Shown here piece by piece: positions 45,722-57,478 of a stretch of 64,000 nucleotides of DNA (position 1 is the first letter of the stretch; each line of letters opens with the position of its first letter). The DNA is from Glebionis coronaria (lineage: Eukaryota > Streptophyta > Magnoliopsida > Asterales > Asteraceae). The notes under the pieces were generated by a model. The model did no database searches and had not been told where the DNA came from. It worked only from the letters and a program-made list of their open reading frames with translations. The stretch covers positions 512,562,274 through 512,626,273 of the forward strand of contig CM046878.1 of assembly GCA_025667525.1 (NCBI GenBank). Reading direction: 5' to 3'. The translations under genes and the position numbers were made by a program.

Positions 45722-47383
45722 TAATAACTGATTTTTGGTTAGTTAATAAAAAAGGTTTGCTTGCAAGATCTTTCTTTGCGTTGCTCGTACCCAATTGATA
45801 TATGTCGTTGTTTCGTTCTCGGTATCTTCTCGAATCGATCACGGTCAAAAGTGGAATTGTTGTAATTGGTGACTAAAAAGGGGGAGCTTTGGTCTAAATC
45901 TACTAAAATGATAAGTGCTAGAAGTAATAAAATTAAACTAAAGATAATAACTAAGAATAAAGCTAGAATTTAAATGAAACAGTAAGTACCTCAACGTGGA
46001 GAAAACAACTTATTCGGAATATTTCTTCTCATCCAGAATAAAACTGGAAAACTCTATTCGGGATGTCTGCTCTACTCGGAATATTTTAGTCTATCCGGAA
46101 CATTTGCTCTTACTCGGAATAATACGGCTATGCGGAATATTGGCTCTACTCGGAATGTTTTAGGAAGAAACCTCTATTCGGAATAACATGGCTATGCGGA
46201 ATAAAGTTCCTATGCGGAATAATATGGCTATGCGGAATAACAGTATATCCTGAATAATTGCTCTACTCGGAAAAACTGCTCTATCCGGAATATTGCTCTT
46301 ATGCGGAATAATCTGGCTATGCGGAATATTCTGGCTATGCGGAATAATAGCCCTACTCGGAATGTTTTAGACAGAAAACTCTATTCGGAATATTGGCCTT
46401 ACTCGGAATAATTGGATATTCCGAGTAAACAACAAAACCACAACCTTGATCCGGAATATTTGATATTCCGAACCAATACAGTCACAGACCCCCTATTCGG
46501 AATCTGGGTGAACACAGTAAAGAAAAGAGAAGAACAGGGGATTCTTTTACACCCGAATTTGACTCAAAATTCACCAAGTTTTTAATCAAAACTTAAACCA
46601 ATTTCACCACTAATCATTTACCTAAGTTAAACATCAATCCAAAACAACAAAAACATAAAACCCACTTACTTTTTATGATCAAACCAAATAAATGAAACTT
46701 AAAGAACTTTGAATCATAAAGAGATGAAGAACAAGATGATAGAAAGATTAAATGTAAACCTGTATTAATGATTTAAGATTCAACAAACAAAATGGAAAGA
46801 TTAAACTTACAAGATTGGAAGGAAAAATCAAAGAAAATGAAAACCACTCCTTAAGGGAGATGGTTCTTCCTACGAAATAGGAAAAAAATGTAACAGAAAG
46901 GAACTAGTGGAAATTTGTGAATGGGAGGAGTATTTATAGGCTTCTCCCTTGGTTGGTGAGTGGGCTTTCTCCCTTTCTTTTTGTCTTCTCGTCTTTTGAG
47001 AAAAGTTGACGTTTTCGATTTCGATTCGGGATTTGTCGACGACTAAATTCAACTCGTCTTTTAATTTCTTCATTTAATAGACTTGAGTTTCTTCGACATA
47101 GTAAATCTTCCATCTTTGGTCCTTTTTCTTCGATAAATCTTCAAATAGGCCCATTGACTTCAAATCTTTTGCATCTCTTGGACTATAGACTTCGTCTTTT
47201 CGTCTTTTTCCTCGATAAAACCCGTGCAATCCCATGTTTTCTCCAATATTTATCCGGTTGGCTCTAAAACACAACAAACACACAAACCACGCATAATTCC
47301 AAACAAATGACATTAAATACGCGTTTTGGTCTTGTTTTAGTAAGAAATAAGTGGTAAAAGGATGGGTGTTTTCACACCTATCA
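45722..47383 (-). repeat. Athila-like 5' LTR
   Basis: 1662 bp, matching 36275-37935 with few differences. The octamer section is at 46010-46505. A TATAAATA in element sense is near 46935. Confidence 0.93.
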
Positions 47384-50073
47384 ATAATATTTACGATACT
47401 AGAAATGTCATTCAATAATGACACCGGGTTGTAAATAAAGTTCGAGCAGAAGTTCAAATGTTTTATAACATTCTCAAAATGGTTTGCTATTATTTCAGAT
47501 AGTAACCTGCTTTTCATATTAAAGTCAAGCATTTCACCGGAAAGCTTTGACTCAACAACGGGAATTAATTTTCTCGGGCATGGTTTATTTTATAACCATG
47601 TAAGGGATTGTGTTTACGTGATAACACAATCTAACATGAATATATGTACGTGTCAGTACATTTGTTTGTTAAAACAAGAGAAATCTTGCTTTTATGAAGT
47701 TATCATCTCCACCAACCGTAGCAATTTACAATTGATATCTACATACTCGACAATGCAACTACTCAAACGACGACTACAAATCTTTCAATATAACACGGTT
47801 CAACAATTGAGGGGGAGCAATTGTCCAACATTTAGAATCTTTGACGCTGAAAGTGCCAAGTTCAAATATTGGTGTCAAGACAACGATATCAATCGTACAC
47901 ATGGAGTCAAGAGATAACTTCAGACGTGACGAGGCGACCAACATTCGTGAACAAGAACCATGTGATTCTTTCATATGATGTTCTCCATCATTCAGGTCCA
48001 ACCTCGTAAATCGCTAATCTTGTGAATACATTATCCTGTATGATCTTTGCATGTGATAAATACCTTACACTTGTGTTTAAAAGTTATTTCATTCACGTTT
48101 CAAGTACACCCTCATTAATTTGAGGGAGAGCTTGTGTAAATCTTGAAGATAACTGGATTTGCATTTTTCTTCCCAAATTTTCTTAAAATGCTATTAAATC
48201 AATTGATATTAAAAAAATCGATTGGGTTAATATTTTTAATATGGGGGAGAAAATGTGATTTAATATTGAGATCAATAATGGTCTGACTTAATGTGCTGGC
48301 TCATCCCGACATGTGCGAAATGTTTTCGAATATCGTGGCATATGTTAAGGGGGACCAAAATGGATTTTGATATCAAAATGGATTTCATGGTGACATATAC
48401 ATACCCACAACCCATGTATTTCATGACGATGAAGATTGTGGTGACATAAGGATGGTAGGATAGGTTAAAGTCCAATGATTCTTCTAGGACCGAAGGAGTC
48501 TTCCCAAGGACATTCCATAGCTAGAAATAGTAGTCCTTAGGAAAGATGGAGAAAGATTGTGAACGTAGCTGAATGCCGACCAAGTACTTAAGTTAGCACT
48601 GGAACAATCACAACAAGGTGCTAGTTATGACGTATTGGTAAGCATTGAAGGGGTTGAAGAATGAAAAAGAATTGTAAAGATAAAGGGTGTAAAGAAAGTA
48701 GCCCTCCTTAAAACTTAGGCAGAAACCGGGTCAATTCATATGCTATTGAGATCATTTTTAATGATGCTCAATATTGAAGATAGACATCATAGACCCAGTG
48801 ATGCAATGCACAACCCATCCCAGCTAACTCAGATATCTCTCAAAAGATATTTGTTTTAATCACACGGAGACAATGCATTATCTATTGATTTATTCACTTT
48901 GAATAAATTGGTATCGAAATGGTGGCGCTCCTCTCCAGCCTCCGATCACTAAAATCCAAATGCACGATCGAGTCTAGAGCCATTTGAGATCATCAAATAT
49001 CTCATTAGGACACACTTTCATAATTCCTTGCTTCTTCACACACTGTGAAAAGTAAGAAAGATCTTAAGAGTCCTATGCAAAATCTTCATGATCTTGCCTA
49101 AACATCTGAGTAATATGAAAGTATTTACAATGAAGATGGAAATCCTTCTTGAGCGAATATCAAAAAGCTCATAGTAGGTGACTTGTGCGATTCTTTATGA
49201 ATCAAGCTTGTGATAACTGGAAAGCAACAATGGTTTAATTCTTAACTGAAATTAAACACGTTCCAAGCCTCTACGCAATATCTTAGTGATATTGCCAGAA
49301 TACTCAGAGTGACACTCGTTCATAGTGATGAGTGAAAATCCTTCTAGTGTTAACATCAAACAGCACTTGGTAGATAACTTGCAAGATTCTATATGAATCA
49401 AGCTCGTGACAACTGGAAAGCAACGATGGTGCGATTCTTTAATGAATCAAACTTGTTCCAGGAATCGGATTTAAAGGCTTCAAATCATGCGGATATTATT
49501 ATCCAAATGATTCCCTCTTTATGTTCGCAGTCAGCTTTGGACGGTCGAATAAAGAGAACGGGTTTACACGCAAAATCTTGTCAAGGAGGTTCTTAATTGA
49601 AACTACCTACCACAAGTACAATATTTTATATCGTTCAACGGTCTTAACTAACCGGAGGTAAATACTACCGAATTAGAATGAAATGTTCAAGGCCATTTCA
49701 TCTATGTATATGTTTTGTTGCTAACTGTCTTATGTAGCGTAACAAGAAGGTGGCATTGCGGTCTACTATCCGAAAAGAAGTCGTCCTCGCATGCTTATAC
49801 TTTATGAACTTAAGACTTCAACAAATTCAAGAAAGCCTAAAAGTCAAGTCTTCCGCTGTATCAAACTCTGAAGCTTTCAAGAATTTATAAAGGTATAAGT
49901 ATGTGGAACATGAAGTCACGAGGAGGAAAATTTCACAAGTGATGAATGCACAAGGTCAAGGAAAGGAAACATGCTCAAGACTAAAGTCAAAGATCTCATC
50001 TACATATTCACAAGAACAAGATCGAAGACTCAAGCATAGTATGCTAGGTTTAAGATTTTGTAAAATGGTGTGA

Positions 50074-50186
50074 CCTCCCTTAGGGGGAGATTGTTGGAAA
50101 TACGTTTTTTCAAAGAAAGTCTCGGTCACATCATTGTTAGCATAGATCACGAGCTATAGATTATTTAGGACATTGTAACTTGGAGT
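50074..50186 (+). repeat. duplicated PPT plus LTR head inside Copia-2
   Basis: CCTCCCTTAGGGGGAGAT followed by TGTTGGAAATACGTTTTTTC occurs here, about 110 bases before the true PPT and 3' LTR, where the same string is found again (50188-50220). Only the first 50 or so bases resemble the LTR. Confidence 0.75.
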
Positions 50187-50189
50187 GAC

Positions 50190-50206
50190 CTCCCTTAGGG
50201 GGAGAT
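50190..50206 (+). promoter_or_regulatory. Copia-2 polypurine tract
   Basis: TCCCTTAGGGGGAGAT directly before the 3' LTR; primer for plus-strand DNA synthesis. Confidence 0.8.
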
Positions 50207-50509
50207 TGTTGGAAATACATTTTTACGTATTTAGAAAGGATCGGTCACTCCAACAATATAAACGTAGATTGGGTTCGTGATCCAATATGTAATCAATATA
50301 GCCCATCAAGCCCACATGTAGGGTGGGCTATATATACCCCCTCCTAGCATGTTAGGAGGGGTTGGTCATTTAGTAGTTCACTTATTCATTTCATCTTTCT
50401 CTCCATTCTCTCCTTTCTCTCTCTAACTTTCCCTCTCTAGTTCTTCATCTTCCTCCCTTCTTTAGATCATTCAAACACTTGTACCATCCTAAGAAACTAA
50501 GGACCTACA
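50207..50509 (+). repeat. Copia-2 3' LTR
   Basis: 303 bp, same length and ends as 29340-29642, with about 10 differences by eye, followed by the duplicated CTCTC. Confidence 0.93.
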
Positions 50510-51123
50510 CTCTCTTTTTGAACCGTGCATGAAATTTCAGGTATACGAGGGTGTGCACACTTTTCCATGGTCACCACGTTCATTCCCTCGACTTTAGAAC
50601 ATGAAGGCATTTTAGAAGTCGAGGGTAGAGACTCTAAAACCCTCAAGGTTTTTATGGAATCGAACGACATTTTCCACTAGACGAGGCAGCTTTAACGTGT
50701 TCCTTCGGATTAGTCACGGTATCACTAGGTAACTACTCGATGACGCACCCGAAGGCTTGTTCATTACGGCCGAAAATATCTTTTTAATTTCGATTTTTCC
50801 TAGTTCAATTTTAGTGTTTTGATTTCTCAACGTAGTGGAAAATTCGTTTTTCAAAGTACCATTTTGTCCCCATAATCGTCTCATATTAGCCTCATCCGTT
50901 TTCATGTAATTCGAAACTCGTTTGACGAACTATTTTGATTAGAATTAAAGTTCCCTTGGTTTTGATTAATTCTTTGAAAATTCCCTTGATTGTTGTTTTG
51001 AAAATTTGAGTTTTGGTTGTTATTATTATCACGATTTTGCCAACTCAAATTACGACCTTGATTAAAATTTCCTTGATTTAAAAAAATTCCTTGTTGATTA
51101 TTATTCCATTGAGAATTGTTACG
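50510..51123 (-). pseudogene. G2 Gag tail and pre-protease linker
   Basis: Broken frames on the minus strand between the Gag knuckle and the Copia-2 insertion. 50905-50714 gives a Lys/Asn-rich frame starting MKTDEANMRRL with coiled-coil character (LKNEFSTTLRNQNTKIELGK). 50945-51120 encodes an Asn/Gln-rich tract, as in the related Gag tails. It joins the protease at 29339. Confidence 0.55.
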
Positions 51124-52206
51124 TTAAAAATTGTTACCTTGATTATAATTTTCTTGTGATGGACCCGCGTTATTTAGATTTTGAAAATTATTGTTTCCAT
51201 TTAACGTGTTTACACTCGACGTTTGGCCATCCGTAGCCGCGCACTCGTAATAATTATGAGGTCCACCACACAACGTACACGAAGCCTCGACCGCTTTCAC
51301 CGTAGCGAGAGCGTCTTTCTTTTGCATCTCAATGAGAAACGACGTAAAAACATTCGTCAATTTATCGAATTTTGCATCAACCCTCTCAATATCGCGATTA
51401 GAATTACTAACATTGGCGACATTCACTCAGTGTGCAAAGGAGTTGAAAAACCTTGGATCCATTTCCGATAATCATTAAAGCGTCTTTCGAAGTTTTACAC
51501 AAACAATTTCCACCGGCGGCGAAATTTAACGAATCTTGTTCTTGAAAATTAAGACCGTTATAAAAAGTGTCGATTTGGTGTAACTCGGAAAATCCATGGT
51601 GAGGACATTGCCTAAGAAATTCCTTCAAACGATCCCACGCGTCTCTAAACTATTCATTCGACTTTTTTTCGAACCTCGTGATCTTATTTTCGAGAAACGT
51701 GGTCTTAGACGGTGGAAAAAAATGATTAACGAATTTGGAAACGAGATCCTTCCACGTAATTATGGAATTAGGTGGCTCTTTCTCGTACCAATCCTTGGCG
51801 GAACCATCGAGCGAGTACGGAAATAGCATTAGCTTAACGACATCGGTGTCGACGTTTTTAAACTTGCTCGTGGCTAAAAGACGATCAAAATTTCGAATGT
51901 GATCGTGAGGATTATCCGCCTCACGACCTCTAAACTTTGTCGCTTGAATCAAGGATAGCATTCCACTCTTGATTTCAAAATTCTCCGCTTTGATTGCGGG
52001 AATTACGATCGCGTCTACATAACCGGTGGGTGCTTGGAGCAATTCCATCATCGAACGATTGTCGGCCATCTCGTCTACGGTTTCGAAAACGATATTATAG
52101 GAACGTTCGTGTCTAAAGTTCGTCTACGTCGTCGATTCCTTAGATTTCGATTGCGTCGATTCGAAACGTCGCTAGAATTCGTATAATCCTTCGATCGAGT
52201 GCGCAT
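51124..52206 (-). pseudogene. G2 Gag
   Basis: The probable start is the ATG at 52206 (MRTRSKDYT, as in the other two gags). The frame breaks near 52080 and continues as MADNRSMMELLQAPTGYV (52069). The capsid domain shows ADNPHDHIRNFDRLL, VKLMLFPYSLDGSAKDWYE, WKDLVSKFVNHFFPPSK, a stop near 51650, then FRDAWDRLKEFLRQCPHHGF and DTFYNGLNFQEQDSLNFAAGG. The knuckle CTLCGGPHNYYEC is near 51250-51290. The sequence is distinct from the G1/Athila-like Gag, so G2 belongs to a sister family. Confidence 0.85.
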
Positions 52207-52451
52207 GCACTAACGTACAAATGGGGGGGGGTAGCATAGAAGAATATTTTTGGTGTTTTTAAACTTTTTCAAAAAATTTTGGTTTTTGATTGTTTTTAAT
52301 TATTTTTGGATTTTTGGTGTATTACGTAGAAATTAATCTACAAGAATTATCCATTAATCAAAGGTTTTGATTAATGAATCCAAGAAGAATGGAGGAGTTT
52401 ACGTCAAGTAAAAACCCTCATCGAATTTGAAACATTGGCGGAACGCCAAAA
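52207..52451 (-). other. G2 leader with degenerate primer-binding site
   Basis: AT-rich leader. A candidate PBS, TTGGCGTTCCGCCAATG in element sense (52434-52450), shares TGGCG with the tRNA-Asp type but is diverged. A run of nine G on the plus strand lies at 52224-52232. Confidence 0.4.
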
Positions 52452-52984
52452 CGTTTCGAGGTTAAATAATAAAAACTCACAAAAATAGATGTATTAATAC
52501 TTGATGGCAAACCCTTAATCAATCATCACTAAATTGATACACACAAGTGAGCGGGAAAAACGAGGCGGCGCTAAGCACATAAGAGTCTCTTCTCCTTAGG
52601 TCATGAAATACAACCGCCTTATACCCACCTTATAGTTTGTATCAATTGAGATTAAACTAGTTAAAAGTATTTATCTATTTTGCCTTTGATTTTTGTTGGA
52701 ATTCGATACGCTCGATAATGACCGGAACGCCCACTATCGAGGTGCGATTTCTCGAGTATTTGGATACTATTGTTTATTAATTGTTCTATGTAATATAATA
52801 TAGTATTCACAAAAAGAAAAACGATAAAATGAAAAAGATTTATGTGCTAATTGTGGCACAATTAAACACGATTTATTTGGATATTTATTTATAGTAGAAA
52901 AATAAAAACGAGTATGTACGCTATATACACTTTCCAAGAATGAAAAGCAAAAACGTACTACTCACACAAACATGATATGTATAT
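52452..52984 (-). repeat. G2 5' LTR, 3' part (cut by Copia-3)
   Basis: Non-coding sequence upstream of the G2 PBS up to the Copia-3 LTR. By position it is the end of the G2 5' LTR; I could not match it to the 3' LTR head at 25394 because different LTR parts are preserved. Confidence 0.45.
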
Positions 52985-53358
52985 TGTAGAAATGAACACA
53001 CGACTTATAGGACAAGAAATAGAGATGATGAAGAACAAGATTAAACCAAAAAGAAAGATTAGATTAGATGAAGAATAAAGAGAAAACAAAAAGGTTATGA
53101 ATTCCTAGTGAGAGAAAGACAAATGTTTCTCTCTCTACAATCTATGAAAATGGAAAAAACACACACACTCAAATGAGGTGCAAGGGGCCTTTTATACTAC
53201 AAGTGTAAAGTAAAGAAGGCCTTCCTCATTTGAGTGTTCGGGACTAATTCCCGTTACACACATAACATTATACTAGAACTCTCAAAACCATTATGTAGCA
53301 TTTTCCACGAGCTTCGCAACGGTATATTATATGACCATTACTTTAAATACGGCTAACA
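52985..53358 (-). repeat. Copia-3 3' LTR
   Basis: About 374 bp, TGTTAGCC...TTCTACA in element sense. It is preceded by the polypurine tract (CCTTAGGGGGAGAT, 53359-53372). It contains a perfect 14-bp inverted repeat ACACTCAAATGAGG/CCTCATTTGAGTGT (53165-53178 and 53224-53237) enclosing a TATAAAA (near 53190). Confidence 0.8.
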
Positions 53359-54554
53359 ATCTCCCCCTAAGGGGTGGTCATGTAATATGTGACTTCACTT
53401 CTTTGATGTTGCAGACTTTGAAGCTCGTTGCCTTGAGAGTTCTTTTATAGTTCCTTTCATGACTTGTGATCTTGGATCTTTGATCTTTGCCTTGACTTGA
53501 TCTTAAAACTTTGCCATCTTGTGTTCTTGTGTCTTTCCCCACATACTCAAACTTTGATTTTATATGAAAGCTTGTTAACAATCTCCCTTGATCATCAGAG
53601 TAGCAGAAGTCTTTGTCTTTAGATGTTCTTGAGCTTTCTTCAGTTACATGAGCATGTGGTCTTGAATTATGACTCTTGAGGTTACGCCACCGTTTGCATT
53701 CCTCCTGTTTCCCGTTATACAGTACGAATACTGTACCTGTGATTAGGTAAGTTCAAAGAACTTCCTTGACAGGGTTTCCGGCTGTGGTAGCCGTTCTCAT
53801 TACTTAAACATCTCGAAAGATAGTTCATAGTAAAGAGTGAATCATGCAGTTCCATTCTGCTAATTAAGTCATCAATTCATTTCCTGGAACAAGTTTGAAT
53901 CAATTAAGAACCAAACCATTGTTGCTTTCCAGTTGACACAAGTTTGATTCGTATAGAATCTCACAAGTTACCTACCGCAGTGCTGTTTGATGATGACACT
54001 GGAAGGATTTCCATTCGTCACAGTAAATACTAAGAAGTATTACTCTGAATGTTCTGGCAAGATCATAAAGATATTGCGTCAAGACCTGGAACGAGTTTGA
54101 ATCAAGAAAGAATCAAACTACTGTTGCTTTCCAGTTAACATATGTTTAATTCAAGTGAATCTTGCATATGACCTACCGCAGTGTTATTTGATGTTAACAC
54201 TGGAAGGATTTCCATTCATCACTGTGAATACTAAAGAGTATCACTCTGAATGTTCTGGCAATATCACAAGGATAGAGCGTAGGACTCTGTAAATTATCTC
54301 ATGTGTTCTAATGATGAACAATAATTGATATATGGAATAATTGTCCTAATGAGATTTTAGATGAATCTCATTGCCTCTAGACTCTATAAGTACACGTTTA
54401 TTTGGTGATCGGAGGCTGGAGCAGACTGCCACCTTTTCAATATCTACTATCTCGGAGTGAGAAAGTTGATAGAAATGAGTTGAACTCCGTGACAATAAAA
54501 CAAACTTCTTTTGAGAGAAGCTTGAGTAGGCTAGGAAGGGTTGTGCATTGCATC
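53359..54554 (-). other. Copia-3 3' region (rest of element displaced)
   Basis: Non-coding, related to 48900-50206 of Copia-2 in the reverse direction. It has two units of about 220-230 bp (about 53870-54090 and 54090-54310). Each carries hairpins such as CAGTGTTA/TAACACTG (54179-54202) and AGAGT/ACTCT. It is cut at 54554 by the Tekay-like element; the coding part of Copia-3 should lie beyond the window. Confidence 0.7.
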
Positions 54555-57464
54555 TGTAAAACCTGCATGCTTTTACCATGAATAGTACCCATAAGATCGT
54601 ACGTATTAGATTAAAACTTTCCTTTTATAGCATGATTACGTTCACGTGTTAGAATTTTACGTATTACGTACGTGATAGAACACGATAAGTATTTATTACG
54701 TACGAACACACAATAATTATTTAAACAATAATTAATCACGAACATGCGATCATGAACGTAAATTAATCACGAGCTAATATCAATTACGTATGTATATATT
54801 TATTACGAACACGAATAAATATATTAAGTCACGGTTATTATTTAACGAGAACACATAAAACACGAACAAGACTAAACACGAACGAACACTAAAATAAATA
54901 GACTCGAGAAAAGGTACGGGTACCCCATGTGGGGCCCCCTACCCGCGGCTACACCAAAGAGATGGGCCAAGCCCATCTAATTTTTACTAACAAGGGTTAA
55001 GGTGAAATCTTTTGGTCATTTTCACTTTACAGTAAATTAAACAAAAACCCTAAAAAGATTTTTGCTCCTTCCTTCTTGCTCTCTCTTGGCCGCCTCATAT
55101 ACAAGACACAAAGGGGGTGTTTGTTTGATTTTTGATCTTGAATTTGGTGCAAGTGTTCGTGTGTGTTCATCCTCGTTTGATCCACGCATTCGGTATACCT
55201 TTTTAATCCTTTTTCTTTTGTTTTGATTTAATAAATTAAATAAGAACATGATGTTTTTAAAAAGCTAATTAAAAACATAAATCAAACATGTAAATGGTTA
55301 TGGGGTAAATCAAAACGGAGGATTTAGGGGTGTTTGTTGTGGCCGACGCCTAAACCGAACCCCAAGGGAGTCTCGGCTTGGCTTATGGACCACCACCGAG
55401 ACCTTAAGGTCTCGGTTTGGTGGTGTGGGTCCCACGGCAGCAGCAAACAAGGGGGAAACCCGATGTGGTTCGTGGTATGGAGTTGATTACGGGTCCGGTT
55501 CATGGTTTCTAGTCACGATCTGGTTCATGGTTTATCTTAAGGTTATGTTTTTAAATAATCATATGTTAAAAATTAAATTAATAAAATATGACATGATTAA
55601 TTTAATAAAACATGACTTAGGTTATAATTTTGAATTTTAACCTAAGCATTTATATTTATCTAGACTTTATAATTAATTAATTATTAAAAACCATGGTTAT
55701 AATTAATTAATTAACATGACTTAGGTTATATTATTAATAATTAATAATACATGTTTTAACCTAAGTATTTAACTTTATTTAATTAAAAACATGATATATT
55801 TAATTAAATACTTTTAACCTATAATTTATTTAATTACATGTAATAATTAATAAACTATACCTTATATCATTATGACTTAGAAAAATAATCAGAAAACACT
55901 TAAGCTTATATACTTAGCTTATTTAACCAGCTTATATCTAATTATGGAAACTTTCTATTTTTAGAAACTTATTTAATTAAGGCAACTAATCTATTTATAG
56001 AAACTTTCTGTTTTTAGAAACTTATCTATTTTAAGCAGTAATTCTATTTTTGTAAACTTCCTATTTTTGGACTTTCTATTTTTGGAAACTTTCTATTTTT
56101 GGAAACTTTCTATTTTTGGAAACTTTCTATTTTTGGAAACTTTCTATTTTTGGTAACTTCTATTTTTGGAAACTTTCTATTTTAGAAAACTTGCTATTTT
56201 TAGAAAGTTACTTATTCAAGAAATACATAAATACACAGTGAGTATAATATGAAATACAAGAAATACTTAATCAGGATAGACAGAATATAAGATAAACACA
56301 GTTTAAAGCTTAAAACAGTAAAACATGACATGAACGTATAAAATAAGCTAAGACATGACATAAAACCAGTTACGTATTTAGTAATCAGATACTTATACAC
56401 GTATGTATTTATGTAGCATTAGTGATACCGAAGTAGGATTTCTCCTTAGTTCGTCTTCTTCGTTCACTGGACATAAGGTACGGATTCCCGTCCTTTCAGT
56501 ATGGACATTCTTTCCTTATTAGGATTCCCCGTATGCAGCCAACTGTTTTCCCGTAGTATACGTTTATATGTTTGATTTTCTTATGTTTAATCTAGAATAC
56601 CTATAGCCGTATACATGCATGACCAGTTTCACCTAGTTATGGAGGTACCATAACCATAACATTAGAGGCACTGGTGTTATGACTTCCCCACGGTGGAGTG
56701 ATTGCTCGTGGCGTCCCTTCAGCTTTTAGCCATATTATTATATTTATCATGTGGGGCGTATGGGTGCATCCTAGTTACATGTTTTTCAGCAGATTACTCA
56801 GTGTGAATGTGGTGTGTGCCTTGCATCCTTCACAAGGAGCTGATCCCTCCTACCCAAACCAGTATATTTAAATTAGAGGCAGCCCCTCTAATTTACATGA
56901 TGAGGTCACCCCTCTAAGTATTCATGCACAGTGGATTTTCATGACCTATATTGGCTAATGGTAGAATATGTTAAACAATTTTTATAAGATAAACATAAGG
57001 CTTTTCAAACTATAAAACCAGTTTTACCAAGACTTAACCAGGTTATTCAGGACTTAGTTTCTTCCGCTGTTATATGTTATATGTTTATACTATTCATGCT
57101 CTATTGTACATCCGTGCACTAAGCGTATTGCTCAGCCGTTTTCCTTTTCTATGTTCCCAAAACGGCAGGTACTCAGGGACGCTCGTAGACTTTAAGCGTA
57201 CGTGCATATGGACTGGAAGCTTTCTAGCCTTTCTTTACTTTATGAATTATGTTTACTTTGATACTCTTGCTATGGACATTGTTTAGTCCTTTCATTTACA
57301 GCACTTATGTTTGTGTGTGATGAGCTTTACTTTTGGAATACCGATGTTTGATTCTGGTATTTTCCTTTTATGGTCATGTAATGTTTAGACATTTATCCTT
57401 GTATGCTTTGATGACACGCCATAATTACGCGTGACATTCTATTATCAAAATGGGGTGTTATAAT
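54555..57464 (+). repeat. Tekay-like 5' LTR
   Basis: Starts TGTAAAACC; ends near 57462-57466 (GTGTTATAA), just before the PBS. It contains a perfect 20-bp palindrome CCGAGACCTTAAGGTCTCGG (55396-55415), a TTAATTAA-rich section (55570-55870) and about nine copies of GGAAACTTTCTATTTTT-type units (55950-56215). No TATA box could be assigned with confidence. The short frames inside are not genes. Confidence 0.88.
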
Positions 57465-57466
57465 TA

Positions 57467-57478
57467 TGGTATCAGAGC
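57467..57478 (+). promoter_or_regulatory. Tekay-like primer-binding site (initiator tRNA-Met)
   Basis: TGGTATCAGAGC, the exact complement of the plant initiator tRNA-Met 3' end. Confidence 0.9.

Larger units (their letters stand above)
36275..47383 (-). mobile_element. Full-length Athila-like Ty3/gypsy element
   Basis: 11,109 bp, with LTRs of 1661 and 1662 bp (TGATAGG...AGTTATTA in element sense). The flanking 5-bp duplication is ATAAT (36270-36274 and 47384-47388). It carries a tRNA-Asp-type PBS, gag, protease, RT, RNase H and integrase, and a 2-kb 3' region. There is no chromodomain, and the RT active site is FMDD, which fits the Athila branch. Few lesions: a gag frameshift near 45050, a shift near 44035 and one stop between RNase H and integrase. 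The LTRs look more alike than those of Copia-2, consistent with a later insertion. Confidence 0.95.
47389..50206 (+). other. Copia-2 3' region with hairpin chain and tandem units
   Basis: Non-coding. 47389-47700 repeats the Copia-1 hairpin series: TTGCTAT/ATAGTAA with loop TATTTCAG at 47484-47505, CATGGTT/AACCATG at 47579-47600, GATTGTGTT/AACACAATC at 47606-47631, ATGTAC/GTACAT at 47644-47661 and CAAGA/TCTTG with GAAA loop at 47675-47688. Polypurine strings GGGGGAG are at about 47811, 48245, 50083 and 50196. 49060-49480 holds two to three units of about 200 bp that recur in Copia-3. 49500-50070 shows nothing recognised. Confidence 0.75.
29340..50509 (+). mobile_element. Copia-2: non-autonomous Ty1/copia element, split by an Athila-like element
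   Basis: Bounded by 303-bp LTRs (29340-29642 and 50207-50509; TGTTGG...CCTACA) with a 5-bp duplication CTCTC (29335-29339 and 50510-50514). Between them are a 2.3-kb leader, one broken coding region made only of the post-nucleocapsid spacer, an array of 151-bp hairpin units and a 2.8-kb 3' region. No nucleocapsid, protease, integrase or RT is seen. Without the nested element at 36275-47383 and its duplicate ATAAT it would be about 10 kb. By eye the LTRs differ at about 10 of 303 positions. It inserted into the G2 protease gene. Confidence 0.92.

Noticed and set aside
57467..57478. Possible tRNA gene fragment at TGGTATCAGAGC.
   Set aside because: Only the primer-binding complement is present, directly after the LTR; no cloverleaf.
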